A DNA stretch of 64,000 nt from Dehalococcoidia bacterium (GCA_021731085.1 JAKFYB010000005.1:48482-112481), one strand, 5' to 3'; numbered from the stretch's first letter, positions 7,862 through 17,225 are shown. Numbers and translations are program-made. Notes: generated by a model from the letters alone, not told the origin.

Positions 7862-10047
7862 CATTCGACTACATCGATACGGCCAAAGGCGGAGCCAATC
7901 GCCGCAACAACGTGATGCGCATCGCCGACTTCCACCCAGATGGCGGGACGGACGTATACCGGACCTACTTGCGGTTCACCGAAGAACTGAAAACCTACAC
8001 GACGACGAACCTCAATGGCAGGGGCAAGCCGTCCGTCGCGAAGTACCCCGGCCCCGGTCTTGCCGACTTCGTGCCGCTCGACTTCGACAGCGAAGAGAAT
8101 CTCGCGCTCGCACTCGAAGACGTGCGGCGCTTTGTCGAACACCTCGACACACTCGAAGTGGACCGGCGCAGCGTGAGGTTCTACTTCAGCGGAATGAAGG
8201 GCTTTGCTGGGGAAATGCCCGCGAACCTCTTTGGCGGGTTCCAGCCGAGCACCGACATCACAAAACGTATGCGCGTACTTATCGAACGGCTGACGGCCAA
8301 CCTCGGACTATCGACGCTCGACACGGCCATCTACGAACCAATGCGGCTCTGGCGCGTTCCTAACACAAGGCACGGCAAGAGCGGACTCTACAAGATCCCG
8401 CTGACGGCGGATGAGGCGATGACCCTCGACATTGAGGAGATCCGCGCACTGGCGAAGATGCCGCGCATGATCGAGACGATGCCCGAAGGCGAGTTCGGCG
8501 CTAACTTCGACCTGCGCCAGCTCTGGGCCGCGACAAAGGGTGCTGAACCTGCGCCGACGACGGGAACAACCGATCCCGACGCGCCGATCACTTCCGGCAG
8601 CCGTCACCCGCATCTCCTCAGCGTCGCTGGTGCGATGCGTAGGCAAGGCTGCGACGAAGGCGAGATCCTTGACGCGCTACGGTCCGTGAACGCACGCCGC
8701 TGCGATCCACCGAAAGAAGACGCCGACCTCGTCACCTTGGCGCATGACGTCGTTGGTCGCTATCAGGAAGAACCGCAGGCGTACGTCATTCACGACGTTA
8801 AGAGGACCAGCTCCGTTGGTGGAGAAGATGATCGTCTTAGCGGTCCGGTGCTAGTGAACATGGCCGACGTGCAACGCGAGGAGGTGAGCTGGCTGTGGCG
8901 GTGGCGCATCCCATTCGGCAAACTCACACTCCTCGAAGGCGATCCCGGCCTTGGCAAGTCATGGCTGACGATGGCGCTTGCTACGTCGGTCACGCTCGGC
9001 TCCCACCCAGGCCTGCGGCTACCCGACGACTACAGCAACAGCGACCCGCGAAGCGTGCTGGTGATGACGGCGGAGGACGGCCTAGGCGATACCGTTCGGC
9101 CACGCCTCGAAGATATGGGTGCAGACCTAACGCGCGTCCAGGTGCTCACCGCAGTGATCAATGAGCAGGGCCGAGAGACGTTTCCATCGCTCGCACGCGA
9201 TCTCTGGCAGCTCGAATCTGCCTTGAGTGGAGGAGATTATGCGCTCATCATCATCGATCCGATCAACGCATACCTTGGCGGTGTTGATGGGCACCAGGAT
9301 GTTGACATCCGATCCGTTCTGGGACCGCTGGCGAAACTCGCCGAAAAGTACGGCGTAGCTATTCTCTGCCTTCGGCATATCACCAAGGGTGGACGCGACA
9401 AGAGCATCTATCGAGGCCTCGGCAGCATCGGTTACACCGCAGCCGCGCGATCTGTGCTGCTGGTCGGAGTCGATCCGGACGATGAGAACCTCCGTGTCGT
9501 CGTCTGTCACAAACACAACTTGGCGCCCGACTCTCCCGGCATCGCATTCGAGATCCAGAACGGCCAATTTTTCTGGCGCGGCGAGTCCAGCGTCACGGCC
9601 GACGCGATGTTGGCGCCGACTTCGACAGAGGATCGAAGTGTGCGCGAGGAAGCCGCTGACTTTCTGCGCGAGCTACTCGCGGACGGCCCGAGAAGGACGG
9701 AAGATGTGCAGCGCGAAGCGAAACGGATTGGAATCTCAGCCAGCACCCTCAAGCGCGCGCGGCACGACCTAAACATTCGCAGCGAGCGCGTCGGCGGACT
9801 CGGTGCAGCTGGGTGGTGGGAAATGCGGTTACCGTACGGCCTCACTAAGAGGACCAACGTTCCCAATGACGGGCACGAGAGCGCATTAGCAGCGGTTGAA
9901 GCCACCGAACCGAATTCCTCCGCACCACCTGACCCACTTAGCTCATCATCTCTGGCAGCGGCGCGCTTCGGTGAGTCGGCGATGGGTAGTCCTGCCTTGG
10001 AGGCCTACGCTTCGACGCCGCCTCGCTCCGCCGAATCACGCCACTAA
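7858..10047 (+). CDS. primase-helicase: AEP-like PrimPol + PriCT + RepA-type ATPase
   Basis: 729-aa replication protein. Residues ~1-210 resemble archaeo-eukaryotic primase: VPLDFDS carries the DxD pair (D75, D77), FSGMKGF stands at the second motif, and RLWRVPNTRHGKSGLYKIP at the third. Residues ~245-305 match a PriCT-1 domain (GSRHPHLLSVAGAMRRQG, NARRCDPPKEDADL). Residues ~340-560 are a RecA/RepA-like ATPase with Walker A GDPGLGKS (~360-367) and Walker B YALIIIDP (~460-467), plus ILCLRHITKGG. A winged helix follows (~590-660). The His usual in primase motif II is Ala here (KGFAG). The element probably starts its own replication. No replication origin was identified. Confidence 0.85.
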   Translation: MTFDYIDTAKGGANRRNNVMRIADFHPDGGTDVYRTYLRFTEELKTYTTTNLNGRGKPSVAKYPGPGLADFVPLDFDSEENLALALEDVRRFVEHLDTLEVDRRSVRFYFSGMKGFAGEMPANLFGGFQPSTDITKRMRVLIERLTANLGLSTLDTAIYEPMRLWRVPNTRHGKSGLYKIPLTADEAMTLDIEEIRALAKMPRMIETMPEGEFGANFDLRQLWAATKGAEPAPTTGTTDPDAPITSGSRHPHLLSVAGAMRRQGCDEGEILDALRSVNARRCDPPKEDADLVTLAHDVVGRYQEEPQAYVIHDVKRTSSVGGEDDRLSGPVLVNMADVQREEVSWLWRWRIPFGKLTLLEGDPGLGKSWLTMALATSVTLGSHPGLRLPDDYSNSDPRSVLVMTAEDGLGDTVRPRLEDMGADLTRVQVLTAVINEQGRETFPSLARDLWQLESALSGGDYALIIIDPINAYLGGVDGHQDVDIRSVLGPLAKLAEKYGVAILCLRHITKGGRDKSIYRGLGSIGYTAAARSVLLVGVDPDDENLRVVVCHKHNLAPDSPGIAFEIQNGQFFWRGESSVTADAMLAPTSTEDRSVREEAADFLRELLADGPRRTEDVQREAKRIGISASTLKRARHDLNIRSERVGGLGAAGWWEMRLPYGLTKRTNVPNDGHESALAAVEATEPNSSAPPDPLSSSSLAAARFGESAMGSPALEAYASTPPRSAESRH

Positions 10048-10076
10048 CCGCCATCGGCAGTCCCAATTTACGAGGC

Positions 10077-10105
10077 TTCCAAGCACTCGCTCGCTAACGT
10101 AGAAT
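10077..10105 (+). promoter_or_regulatory. candidate promoter of the restriction-modification operon
   Basis: TTCCAA (10077-10082), a 17-bp spacer and TAGAAT (10100-10105). The -10 ends 6 bp before the ATG of the first methylase gene, which would give a leaderless or nearly leaderless mRNA. The -35 is weak. Confidence 0.35.
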
Positions 10106-10111
10106 CCCCAC

Positions 10112-10819
10112 ATGGCCAAGCAGCCCGGTCTCGGCGACCCGCTATTCGGCACTCCCATGGCGGGTGCGCTCGTCAAGTCGAAGCAGCGCGTCGCCGACCA
10201 CGGCGAGGTGTTCACACCCCCATGGATGGTCGCGGCGATGCTCGACCTCGTGAAGGACGAAAGCGAACGCATCGACTCGCGCTTTCTCGAACCCGCATGC
10301 GGCAGTGGAAACTTCCTCGTCCCCGTCCTGCATCGAAAGCTCGCTGCTGTGGAGGCCAAATTCAGCAAGGCCGACTTTGAGCGGCGGCAATACGCATTAC
10401 TCGCCGTCATGTGCATCTACGGCATCGAACTTCTTCCAGACAACGTCGCCGAGTGCAGGACTAATCTGCTCGACACGCTAAAGGATTATCTGGATCTGGA
10501 CGACGCAGACGATCTCTACCGAGCAGCCTCCTTCGTCTTGTCACGAAACATCGTTCACGGCAATGCACTGAGCATCCGCACCGACACTGGCGAGCCAATC
10601 ACGTTCGCCGAATGGGGATATCTGGGTAAGGGCAAGTTCCAGCGGCGCGACTTTCTGCTGGACAACCTCACAGAGAGTTCCGCTTGGAGCAAAGAGGGCG
10701 ACATGTTCGCCGCACTCGGCAAGCACGAAATCTTCACACCGGTCAAGACGTATCCGCCTATGACTGTAGCTGAGCTAGCGTTCTTGGCGGTCTACAGCGT
10801 CCATAAGGAAGCCGTATGA
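10112..10819 (+). CDS. N6-adenine methyltransferase-like subunit with SAM motifs but no NPPY
   Basis: 235 aa. Residues ~30-110 match the N-terminal part of gamma-type/Eco57I-like adenine methylases: motif X (GEVFTPPWMVAAML), motif I (FLEPACGSGNFL) and motif II/III (YGIELLPDNVAECRTNLL, then IVHGNAL). The catalytic (D/N)PPY motif that should follow is absent; the protein ends after another ~90 residues. The next gene overlaps by 4 bp (ATGA) and carries NPPY. Together they look like two subunits of one modification enzyme. It could instead be a SAM-sensing partner. Confidence 0.75.
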   Translation: MAKQPGLGDPLFGTPMAGALVKSKQRVADHGEVFTPPWMVAAMLDLVKDESERIDSRFLEPACGSGNFLVPVLHRKLAAVEAKFSKADFERRQYALLAVMCIYGIELLPDNVAECRTNLLDTLKDYLDLDDADDLYRAASFVLSRNIVHGNALSIRTDTGEPITFAEWGYLGKGKFQRRDFLLDNLTESSAWSKEGDMFAALGKHEIFTPVKTYPPMTVAELAFLAVYSVHKEAV

Positions 10820-12429
10820 CCACGCAGCCTGGGTTCACGATCCGGGGTCGCAATCCGGATGTGCTGACGTGCATCGCAAACCTCTCCAACGATGAAGTCT
10901 TCACACCGCCTGAGTTCGCGAACCGCATGCTGGATGCTATCGCGGACGCTTGGGCGGCGGACTCCGGTGGCGCCAACATCTGGGCCGATCCAAAGGTCAG
11001 ATTTCTAGATCCATTCACGAAGTCCGGCGTGTTTCTCCGCGAGATCACAAGCCGTCTCACTTCAGGTTTGGCGGACGCGATTCCGGACCTCCAGGACAGG
11101 GTGGAACACATCGTAACCAAGCAGGTATTCGGTATTGCCATCACGTATAAGACGAGCCTGCTTGCCCGGCGGAGCGTCTACTGCTCGAAACACGCAAAGG
11201 GGAAGCACTCGATTGCCAAGAGCTTCGCTACCGACAGCGGGAACATATGGTTCGAGCGGACCGAGCACACTCGGGTGAGCAACAAGTGCAGCTATTGCGG
11301 TGCCAGCAAGGAGATGTTGGATCGCCCAGACGAGCTGGAAACGCACGCATATGCATTCATCCACACCAACGACATCAAGGCGCGAGTCGCTGAGTTATTT
11401 GGAGGCACCATGCAGTTCGACGTCATCATTGGAAACCCGCCGTACCAACTGGACGACGGAGGCTATGGCACGAGCGCAGCGCCCATTTATCAGCTCTTCG
11501 TGCAACAAGCCAAGGCACTGGAACCGCGCTATTTGTCAATGGTCATCCCTGCCCGTTGGTTCGCAGGCGGCAAGGGGCTGGATGAATTCCGAGAGTCGAT
11601 GCTTACAGACGATCGACTGCGCTCAATTGACGACTACTTGAGCGCATCGGATGTGTTTCCGGGCGTCGGCCTCAAGGGTGGCGTCTGCTATTTTCTCTGG
11701 GACCGGAACAATCCCGGACCGTGTCGAGTTAGCACGCACTTCAAAGACTGGCCTGTCTCGACAACGACTCGCCCGCTTCTTGAAGGCGGAGCGGACGTGT
11801 TCATCCGGTTCAATGAAGGGTTATCGATCCTCAAGAAGGTCGTTGAGTTCGAGACGGGGGACACAGCCTCGGTCCTCTTGCCCCAAACCAAGCGTTTCGA
11901 CCAGCTGGTTAGCTCTCGGAAGCCCTTTGGACTGGAGACAACATTCAAGGGCAAGGCGTCCAAAGGCACCGGTGACTTACTTGTTTATCAGAATGGCGGC
12001 ACAGGTTACGTCGCAAAGACTTCAATTTCCTCGGGCGGTCAATTCATCGACAAATGGAAGGTGTACGTGGGTCGAGCGGCTCCGGGGACTGGCAATAGGG
12101 ACACGTACCCGCACAAGATCATCAGTACGCCGTTCGTTGGAGAGCCAGGCACCATCTGCGCTGAGACATATCTCTGTATAGGCCCGTTTGACTCGAAGAG
12201 TCAGGCTGACAGCGTCCTGTCTTATCTCTCTTGTCGGTTGACGCGCCTGTTGATTCTGCTACACAAGCCTTCACAAGACACGACCCGTAAGGTGTACACG
12301 TTCGTTCCAACACAAGCATGGACGAAGTTGTGGACCGACGAGGATCTGTATACCAAGTACGGCCTTTCCGGGGATGAGATCGCTTTCATCGAGAAAGTAG
12401 TTCGTCCTATGGGCGAGGCTGATGAATAA
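10816..12429 (+). CDS. Eco57I-like adenine methylase subunit with NPPY and zinc-finger insert
   Basis: 537-aa modification subunit. It has motif X (DEVFTPPEFANRML), a divergent motif I (FLDPFTKSGVF, ~63-73), an altered motif II (FGIAIT, where the usual acidic residue is Ala), and an intact catalytic motif IIGNPPYQ (N207-Y210). Between motifs II and IV lies a zinc-finger-like insert with CSKH (~123) and CSYC (~158-161). The C-terminal half (VYQNGGTGYVAKTSIS and on) should be the target recognition region. The gene overlaps the helicase-nuclease gene by 8 bp, so it is in one operon. Confidence 0.8.
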   Translation: MTTQPGFTIRGRNPDVLTCIANLSNDEVFTPPEFANRMLDAIADAWAADSGGANIWADPKVRFLDPFTKSGVFLREITSRLTSGLADAIPDLQDRVEHIVTKQVFGIAITYKTSLLARRSVYCSKHAKGKHSIAKSFATDSGNIWFERTEHTRVSNKCSYCGASKEMLDRPDELETHAYAFIHTNDIKARVAELFGGTMQFDVIIGNPPYQLDDGGYGTSAAPIYQLFVQQAKALEPRYLSMVIPARWFAGGKGLDEFRESMLTDDRLRSIDDYLSASDVFPGVGLKGGVCYFLWDRNNPGPCRVSTHFKDWPVSTTTRPLLEGGADVFIRFNEGLSILKKVVEFETGDTASVLLPQTKRFDQLVSSRKPFGLETTFKGKASKGTGDLLVYQNGGTGYVAKTSISSGGQFIDKWKVYVGRAAPGTGNRDTYPHKIISTPFVGEPGTICAETYLCIGPFDSKSQADSVLSYLSCRLTRLLILLHKPSQDTTRKVYTFVPTQAWTKLWTDEDLYTKYGLSGDEIAFIEKVVRPMGEADE

Positions 12430-14956
12430 GACCGTCGAGGAAATCCTCGCGCCCAAGCCGGAGGCCCAGCCACGCATCTATGCGTATTCAATCGACGACG
12501 AACCACACAAGGGTCTTCTTAAAATCGGGCAAACGACGCGCAATGTGAAGCAGCGCGTCGCCGAACAACTCAAGACAGCCGCAATCAAGAACTTCACCAT
12601 CGAGTTGGACGAGTCCGCCGTGCGCGATGACGGCGCGCCGATCACCGATCACGCCGTTCGGTCGGCTCTCATCAAGAGAGGTTTCGCGAACGACGATGGG
12701 GAGTGGGTTAAGTGCACGATCAAGGACGTTCGCGCGGTCCTAATCGAGCTGCGCACAGGGCAGCGGTTCAGCGGAACTCACGACCAGAACTTCAAGATGC
12801 GTCGAGAGCAGGCAGAGGCCGTTGCCCGGACCCATGCGTATTTCCATTCCATCTGGAATGAGGACATGCACGCAGTCCCTCGGTTCCTCTGGAACGCCAA
12901 GATGCGATTCGGCAAGACGTTCGCCGCTTACCAATTGGCGAAGAAACTCGGAGCTAAACGGATACTCGTGGTGACCTTCAAGCCAGCCGTCGCGGACGCA
13001 TGGCAAACAGACCTTGAGTCACACATCGATTTCGATGGTTGGCAGTATCTGTCGCTTCTTTCTGGTGCCGATCCCAGCAAGTTCGGACGCAAGACACCGG
13101 TCGTCTGTTTCGGCTCCTTCCAAGATCTTCTCAGCAAGGAGAAACATGGGATCAAGGCGAAGAACAAGTGGGTGCATGAACTGAACTGGGACCTCGTTGT
13201 GTTCGATGAGTACCACTTTGGAGCCTGGCGTGAGTCCGCGAGAGAACTCTTCGAGGGCGAGGAGGAGGCAGTTACCAGAACTGAAGCCCTTTTGGAGGAT
13301 GCGAAGCACCTGAACGAGAAGGTTGCCGATCTGCAGGAAACCTTGGAGAAAGAAGGCGATTTTCTTCCCATCACCACCAAGGCGTACCTATACCTCTCGG
13401 GCACGCCCTTCAGGGCGCTGCAAACGGGGGAGTTTATTGAAGATGCAATCTTCAACTGGACATACACCGACGAGCAACGCGCCAAGGAAGAGTTCGCGAA
13501 AAACAATCCGGGTCAATGGAATCCGTATGGCGCGCTTCCTCAAATGTCGCTGCTTACCTACCAGATGCCAGAGGAGCTAGTCGGAGTTGCGAGCACAGGA
13601 GAGTTCGACGAGTTCGACCTCAACGAGTTCTTCGCCGCATCAGGCGTGGGCGAGGGCGCGAAGTTCAAGCACAAGAGCGACGTGGAGAAGTGGCTGAACA
13701 TCATACGAGGCTCGTACGTGCCGCACGCGGTTGAACATCTTAAGGCGGGAGCGCGACCGCCATTTCCATACTCAGACCCTGACCTACTGCCGTATCTCCA
13801 ACATTCATTCTGGTTTCTCCCGAATGTCGCGGCGTGTTTTGCGATGAGGAACCTCCTCTCCGAAAAACACAATACGTTCTGGCGCGACTACAACGTGCAC
13901 GTCGCAGCCGGTACGTCGGCGGGAACCGGGTTAGGTGCCTTGCCTCCGGTGCGCAAGGCCATCGGCACAGGCTTTGACTCGAAGACGATCACCCTATCGT
14001 GCGGGAAGCTCACGACAGGGGTAACTGTGCCGCAATGGTCATCCATCCTGATGCTGCGCAACCTCAAGTCGCCTGAGACCTACTTTCAGGCGGCATTCCG
14101 TGTGCAATCGCCGTGGTCTATGAAGAACCCCAATGGCGACGATCCGAACGAGGAGGAGATATTCAAACCCGTCTGCTTGGTATTCGACTTTGCGCTGACA
14201 CGTGCCTTGAGACAGATCTCTGAGTACGGCGTCGGGCTGTCGCCAAACGAGCCAAGCCCAGATAAGGCACTCAAGGAGCTGCTGTCCTATCTCCCCGTGC
14301 TTGCGTATGACGGCGCGAGCATGATCCAAATCGATGCAGGTGGGATTCTCGATGGCGCCCAGACGGGAACCGCAGCGACGCTCTTGGCTCGCAAGTGGCA
14401 GTCTGCGCAGCTCGTGAACGTAGATGACGCCACTCTACGCCGGGTCTTGGACAACCCTGCGGCTCTCGCCGCCGTCGAACGGATCGAGGGCTTTCGCGCG
14501 CTCGGCGACAACATCATCGAGATGATCATCAGCAAGAATGAGAAGGTCAAAGAGCTGAAGAAGAAAGCCAAGGACGGCGATCTGACAACGAAGGACAAGA
14601 AGCAACTCACCGACGACGAGAAGGAATGCAAGTCCAAGCGCAAGCTCGTCCAGGAGAAGCTGATCAAGTTTGCCACGCTCATTCCCGCGTTCATGTATCT
14701 GACGGACTTTCGCGAACACACGCTGCAAGATGTGATCACCAAAATCGAGCCGGAATTGTTCCAGACGGTGACGGGACTGACCGTGAAGGACTTCGACCTG
14801 CTCGTCAGCTTGCAGGTGTTCAATACCCTCCAGATGAACCAGGCTATCCGCGCCTTCCGTCGCTACGAAGACGCCTCACTGCGCTACACAGGCATCGACA
14901 GCCATGAGGACCTAACCCACTACGGCCTATACGACACCGTGGTGGCGAAGGACTGA
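12422..14956 (+). CDS. restriction subunit: GIY-YIG-like domain fused to SF2 helicase
   Basis: 844 aa. The N-terminal ~110 residues match a GIY-YIG/T5orf172-type nuclease (IYAYSI, GLLKIGQTTRNVKQRV, later GEWVKC). A superfamily 2 translocase follows with Walker A KMRFGKTF (~160-167), DEYH box VVFDEYHFG (~260) and motif III YLSGTPF (~326). A charged, probably coiled segment (EKVKELKKKAKDGD) lies at ~705-745. This is the likely restriction and translocation subunit for the two methylases. Operon order M-M-R with overlapping genes supports one system that protects the element or host from foreign DNA. Confidence 0.8.
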   Translation: MNKTVEEILAPKPEAQPRIYAYSIDDEPHKGLLKIGQTTRNVKQRVAEQLKTAAIKNFTIELDESAVRDDGAPITDHAVRSALIKRGFANDDGEWVKCTIKDVRAVLIELRTGQRFSGTHDQNFKMRREQAEAVARTHAYFHSIWNEDMHAVPRFLWNAKMRFGKTFAAYQLAKKLGAKRILVVTFKPAVADAWQTDLESHIDFDGWQYLSLLSGADPSKFGRKTPVVCFGSFQDLLSKEKHGIKAKNKWVHELNWDLVVFDEYHFGAWRESARELFEGEEEAVTRTEALLEDAKHLNEKVADLQETLEKEGDFLPITTKAYLYLSGTPFRALQTGEFIEDAIFNWTYTDEQRAKEEFAKNNPGQWNPYGALPQMSLLTYQMPEELVGVASTGEFDEFDLNEFFAASGVGEGAKFKHKSDVEKWLNIIRGSYVPHAVEHLKAGARPPFPYSDPDLLPYLQHSFWFLPNVAACFAMRNLLSEKHNTFWRDYNVHVAAGTSAGTGLGALPPVRKAIGTGFDSKTITLSCGKLTTGVTVPQWSSILMLRNLKSPETYFQAAFRVQSPWSMKNPNGDDPNEEEIFKPVCLVFDFALTRALRQISEYGVGLSPNEPSPDKALKELLSYLPVLAYDGASMIQIDAGGILDGAQTGTAATLLARKWQSAQLVNVDDATLRRVLDNPAALAAVERIEGFRALGDNIIEMIISKNEKVKELKKKAKDGDLTTKDKKQLTDDEKECKSKRKLVQEKLIKFATLIPAFMYLTDFREHTLQDVITKIEPELFQTVTGLTVKDFDLLVSLQVFNTLQMNQAIRAFRRYEDASLRYTGIDSHEDLTHYGLYDTVVAKD

Positions 14957-15117
14957 GGAAGCCTTCCTGAGGCACGTACAACACCAACCCAGGCTCGCGA
15001 CATCTCCACGGACTGACTCTTGCGCCTCTGACGGCGAGCGGGATGCCGACCCTTTAGCTCGCGCGAGACCGCGTGATAGACTCTCGATCCGCTGGCAGGC
15101 GATCGACTGTTACGACC

Positions 15118-15405
15118 ATGCCCAGCGAAGTACGCCACCATCTCAACGATTACCGCCAACAGTACCGACAAGCCGCTGCCGCTGGATCGTGGGACTCAGC
15201 GAAGACGGCGGCAATCTTGTTGCGCCGATACGCCTGTGACACCGATGCGCAGTACGCCGAAGCACTCTACGCCGAAGGCTACGCCCGTGAGCGCCTGGGC
15301 GACCTCAGACTGGCCGCAGCCTGCTACCAGCTGGCGGTCGTCTTGACAGGACACGGGAAGGCTCATCGGAGGCGACTCTTGTGCGAGTCATCGCAGCTAT
15401 CGTAA
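15118..15405 (+). CDS. small TPR-like helical protein
   Basis: 95 aa from ATG 15118. The track start at 15073 adds 15 residues without support. The sequence AEALYAEGYARERLGDLRLAAACYQLAVVL fits one tetratricopeptide-like helix pair. No precise family recognised. It lies between the restriction operon and the secreted protein, 42 bp ahead of the latter. Confidence 0.45.
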   Translation: MPSEVRHHLNDYRQQYRQAAAAGSWDSAKTAAILLRRYACDTDAQYAEALYAEGYARERLGDLRLAAACYQLAVVLTGHGKAHRRRLLCESSQLS

Positions 15406-15447
15406 GGTTCGGCACGGCGACACTACGCACAGGACTCGGGGAGGCTC

Positions 15448-16254
15448 ATGATGCTCAAGAAGACTGGCATCGCGCTCGCGCTGGGAATGGCGGCGACCCT
15501 GCTCGCGTCCGCATTCTCATCTACGGCGTCGGCAAAACAAGTAATCGTCCAAAACCTGGAACGCTCCACTGATTCCCTCACCATCGAAATCAGGCGCCCC
15601 GAATTGCGGTGCGATGGCGTTGATTCGTCGCTCGTGATCCTCACGCGGCGGCATCAAGATGGGAGTATTGCGGCGGGCGCCTCGATATCGATTTACATGT
15701 CGCCCGGCTCATACTCGGTCGCCAAGGGACCGGGTGACTCCTCTGGCCAGTATCAGTTCGATGAAAAGGGTGAGCTTCGACTTCGCGTCTACCCAACGGA
15801 CACTGGGCACGGCTACTGGGTAATCCAGTTCGCTACCGCTCTCGGGCAGCGAAGCGGATTCCATTACCTTTCTTGTCCCTTTACCGACGACAGAACCTAC
15901 ACGGTCTCCGGCGAAGTCTGGAACGACCGCGACTCGGATGGTCAGCGCGACGTCCGGGAGCGGAATCTTTCAGGGTTCGGTATCAAGGTTCGGTGCGCGA
16001 TTTGCTTCTACTTCGGAGGTGTTCCCTGGCATTTTCAAAGGACTGATGCATTGGGGCGATACGAGTGGACAGGGTTGGTCCAGGGCGGTGCGGGTAGCTA
16101 TGGACGATGGGAGTTGTGCCTTGACGACAAGTACGCAGCACGATGGTCTATCGTCTCGGTGAACGGATCTCCAACGGCATCCAACGCCTGCGTTGAATTT
16201 CACACCGTCGATCCCGGCAATCAGACCTTTTCGCTCGGCGTCGCCAGACGTTAG
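15448..16254 (+). CDS. secreted protein with SdrD_B/prealbumin-like domain
   Basis: 268 aa with a clear Sec signal peptide (MMLKKTGIALALGMAATLLASAF, cleavage near ASA-KQ). The mature part ends with a domain starting YTVSGEVWNDRDSDGQRD, the usual entry of SdrD_B or carboxypeptidase-regulatory-like surface domains, with Asp-rich calcium-type loops. Cysteines (LSCPF, VRCAICF, LCLDD, NACVEF) could form disulfides. GGGGAGG precedes the ATG. An extracytoplasmic binding or adhesion role is inferred. It is unusual cargo beside restriction genes. Confidence 0.65.
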   Translation: MMLKKTGIALALGMAATLLASAFSSTASAKQVIVQNLERSTDSLTIEIRRPELRCDGVDSSLVILTRRHQDGSIAAGASISIYMSPGSYSVAKGPGDSSGQYQFDEKGELRLRVYPTDTGHGYWVIQFATALGQRSGFHYLSCPFTDDRTYTVSGEVWNDRDSDGQRDVRERNLSGFGIKVRCAICFYFGGVPWHFQRTDALGRYEWTGLVQGGAGSYGRWELCLDDKYAARWSIVSVNGSPTASNACVEFHTVDPGNQTFSLGVARR

Positions 16255-16313
16255 GCGTAGAGCGTCGTCGCTCAGTGCGGTCGCAACCCCGCGTTGGTCA
16301 GGAAGGCGCACCC

Positions 16314-16424
16314 ATGACCAGGCCGATAGTCTTAGGAGTAGCGGCGATCCTGTTGTTCGCGCTCGGCATCATCGCCGCGAACACGCGCATCGCTCAGGGC
16401 GTGATCCCCGTCACGTCAATTTGA
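16314..16424 (+). CDS. 36-aa hydrophobic peptide
   Basis: Short frame missing from the ORF track: ATG 16314 to TGA 16424, with GGAAGG 7 nt upstream. The peptide (MTRPIVLGVAAILLFALGII and on) is a single hydrophobic helix followed by a short polar tail (VIPVTSI). It could be a membrane peptide or a short secreted peptide. It lies 59 bp after the secreted SdrD_B-like gene and before a strong terminator, so both may be one unit. Confidence 0.5.
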   Translation: MTRPIVLGVAAILLFALGIIAANTRIAQGVIPVTSI

Positions 16425-16580
16425 CAAGCACCGAGATTCGGAGTCGCCGCAATCGTCATGACTGTTTCAAACCTGTGAGCAGCTCATATCGATCATTGTA
16501 ATGCTCAATTATTTGTGCTTAAACTTGACTCGATAGCCCTTGACTCATCAGGTGATGTAGTCGATTATCCCAGTGTTCTT

Positions 16581-16629
16581 CCCCGGCGTTCGCCCCCCTC
16601 GTGGGGTCGAACTGCCGGGGTGTTTTTTT
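16581..16629 (+). terminator. Rho-independent terminator
   Basis: Outer stem CCCCGGC (16581-16587) with GCCGGGG (16614-16620), an inner TTCG/CCCC...GGGG/TCGA stem, and the tail TGTTTTTTT. It ends the rightward transcription unit of secreted protein and small peptide. The following gene is convergent. Confidence 0.85.
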
Positions 16630-16631
16630 GA

Positions 16632-17225
16632 CTAGCTCCGGTAATCAGTGTAGTCCTGCACAGCCAGAAAGTCGCCTTTCCCCAAGCGGTGTGCCCATAT
16701 TCCGGGAACAATCAAACCCTGCGGCGTAGTGTCGAACCAAGCGGCCGTTTCTATCCGTACGCTGTCCATACGCTGGACGTACTCGACGGCAGGTAGAAGG
16801 TCGGTGTCATTCGACATCAAAATGCCGATGTCGTAATTTCCGTCCACCGCGTTGGTGACAAGATCTACGGCCAAGGCTACATCGACTCCCTTCTCTTCGG
16901 CCTTCTCTGTGGGCCAATGGAACGGGTAGCGCAGAGTACGCGCAAACACGGTTGCCCCTGCTGCCTCCCATGCCCGATTGCGCTTCAATTCAGGTGCGTA
17001 GCTCTTCGGGTCCTTAGTTGCATCTGGGCGACCTGTATGAATGCGGACCTCGATGAGGTCTCGCTCAGCAGCCTTCTGCCCAGGTGGTTCCTTTTGGCAG
17101 AGCAATTGCGCAAGCTGGCAAGGGTTCGTGTGGCCGTCCAAGAAGCTCTTTGGTTGTGCAAAGAATGTCTCACGTGCCCGGCGGTAGCAGTTCTGTGCAT
17201 CAATGAATACGAATACTCTTGCCAT
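16632..17225 (-). CDS. NYN-domain (PIN-like) RNase
   Basis: 197-aa protein of the NYN/LabA-DUF88 family, metal-dependent RNases with a PIN-like fold. The acidic residues are visible at MARVFVFIDAQN (residue ~9), KGVDVALAVDLV (~115) and MSNDTDLLPAVEYV (~142). ATG 17225 opens the family signature directly. It is single and minus-strand in an otherwise plus-strand part of the element. Targets are unknown. Nucleases of this kind occur in defence or toxin contexts, but no antitoxin-like partner is adjacent. Confidence 0.85.
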   Translation of the reverse strand: MARVFVFIDAQNCYRRARETFFAQPKSFLDGHTNPCQLAQLLCQKEPPGQKAAERDLIEVRIHTGRPDATKDPKSYAPELKRNRAWEAAGATVFARTLRYPFHWPTEKAEEKGVDVALAVDLVTNAVDGNYDIGILMSNDTDLLPAVEYVQRMDSVRIETAAWFDTTPQGLIVPGIWAHRLGKGDFLAVQDYTDYRS

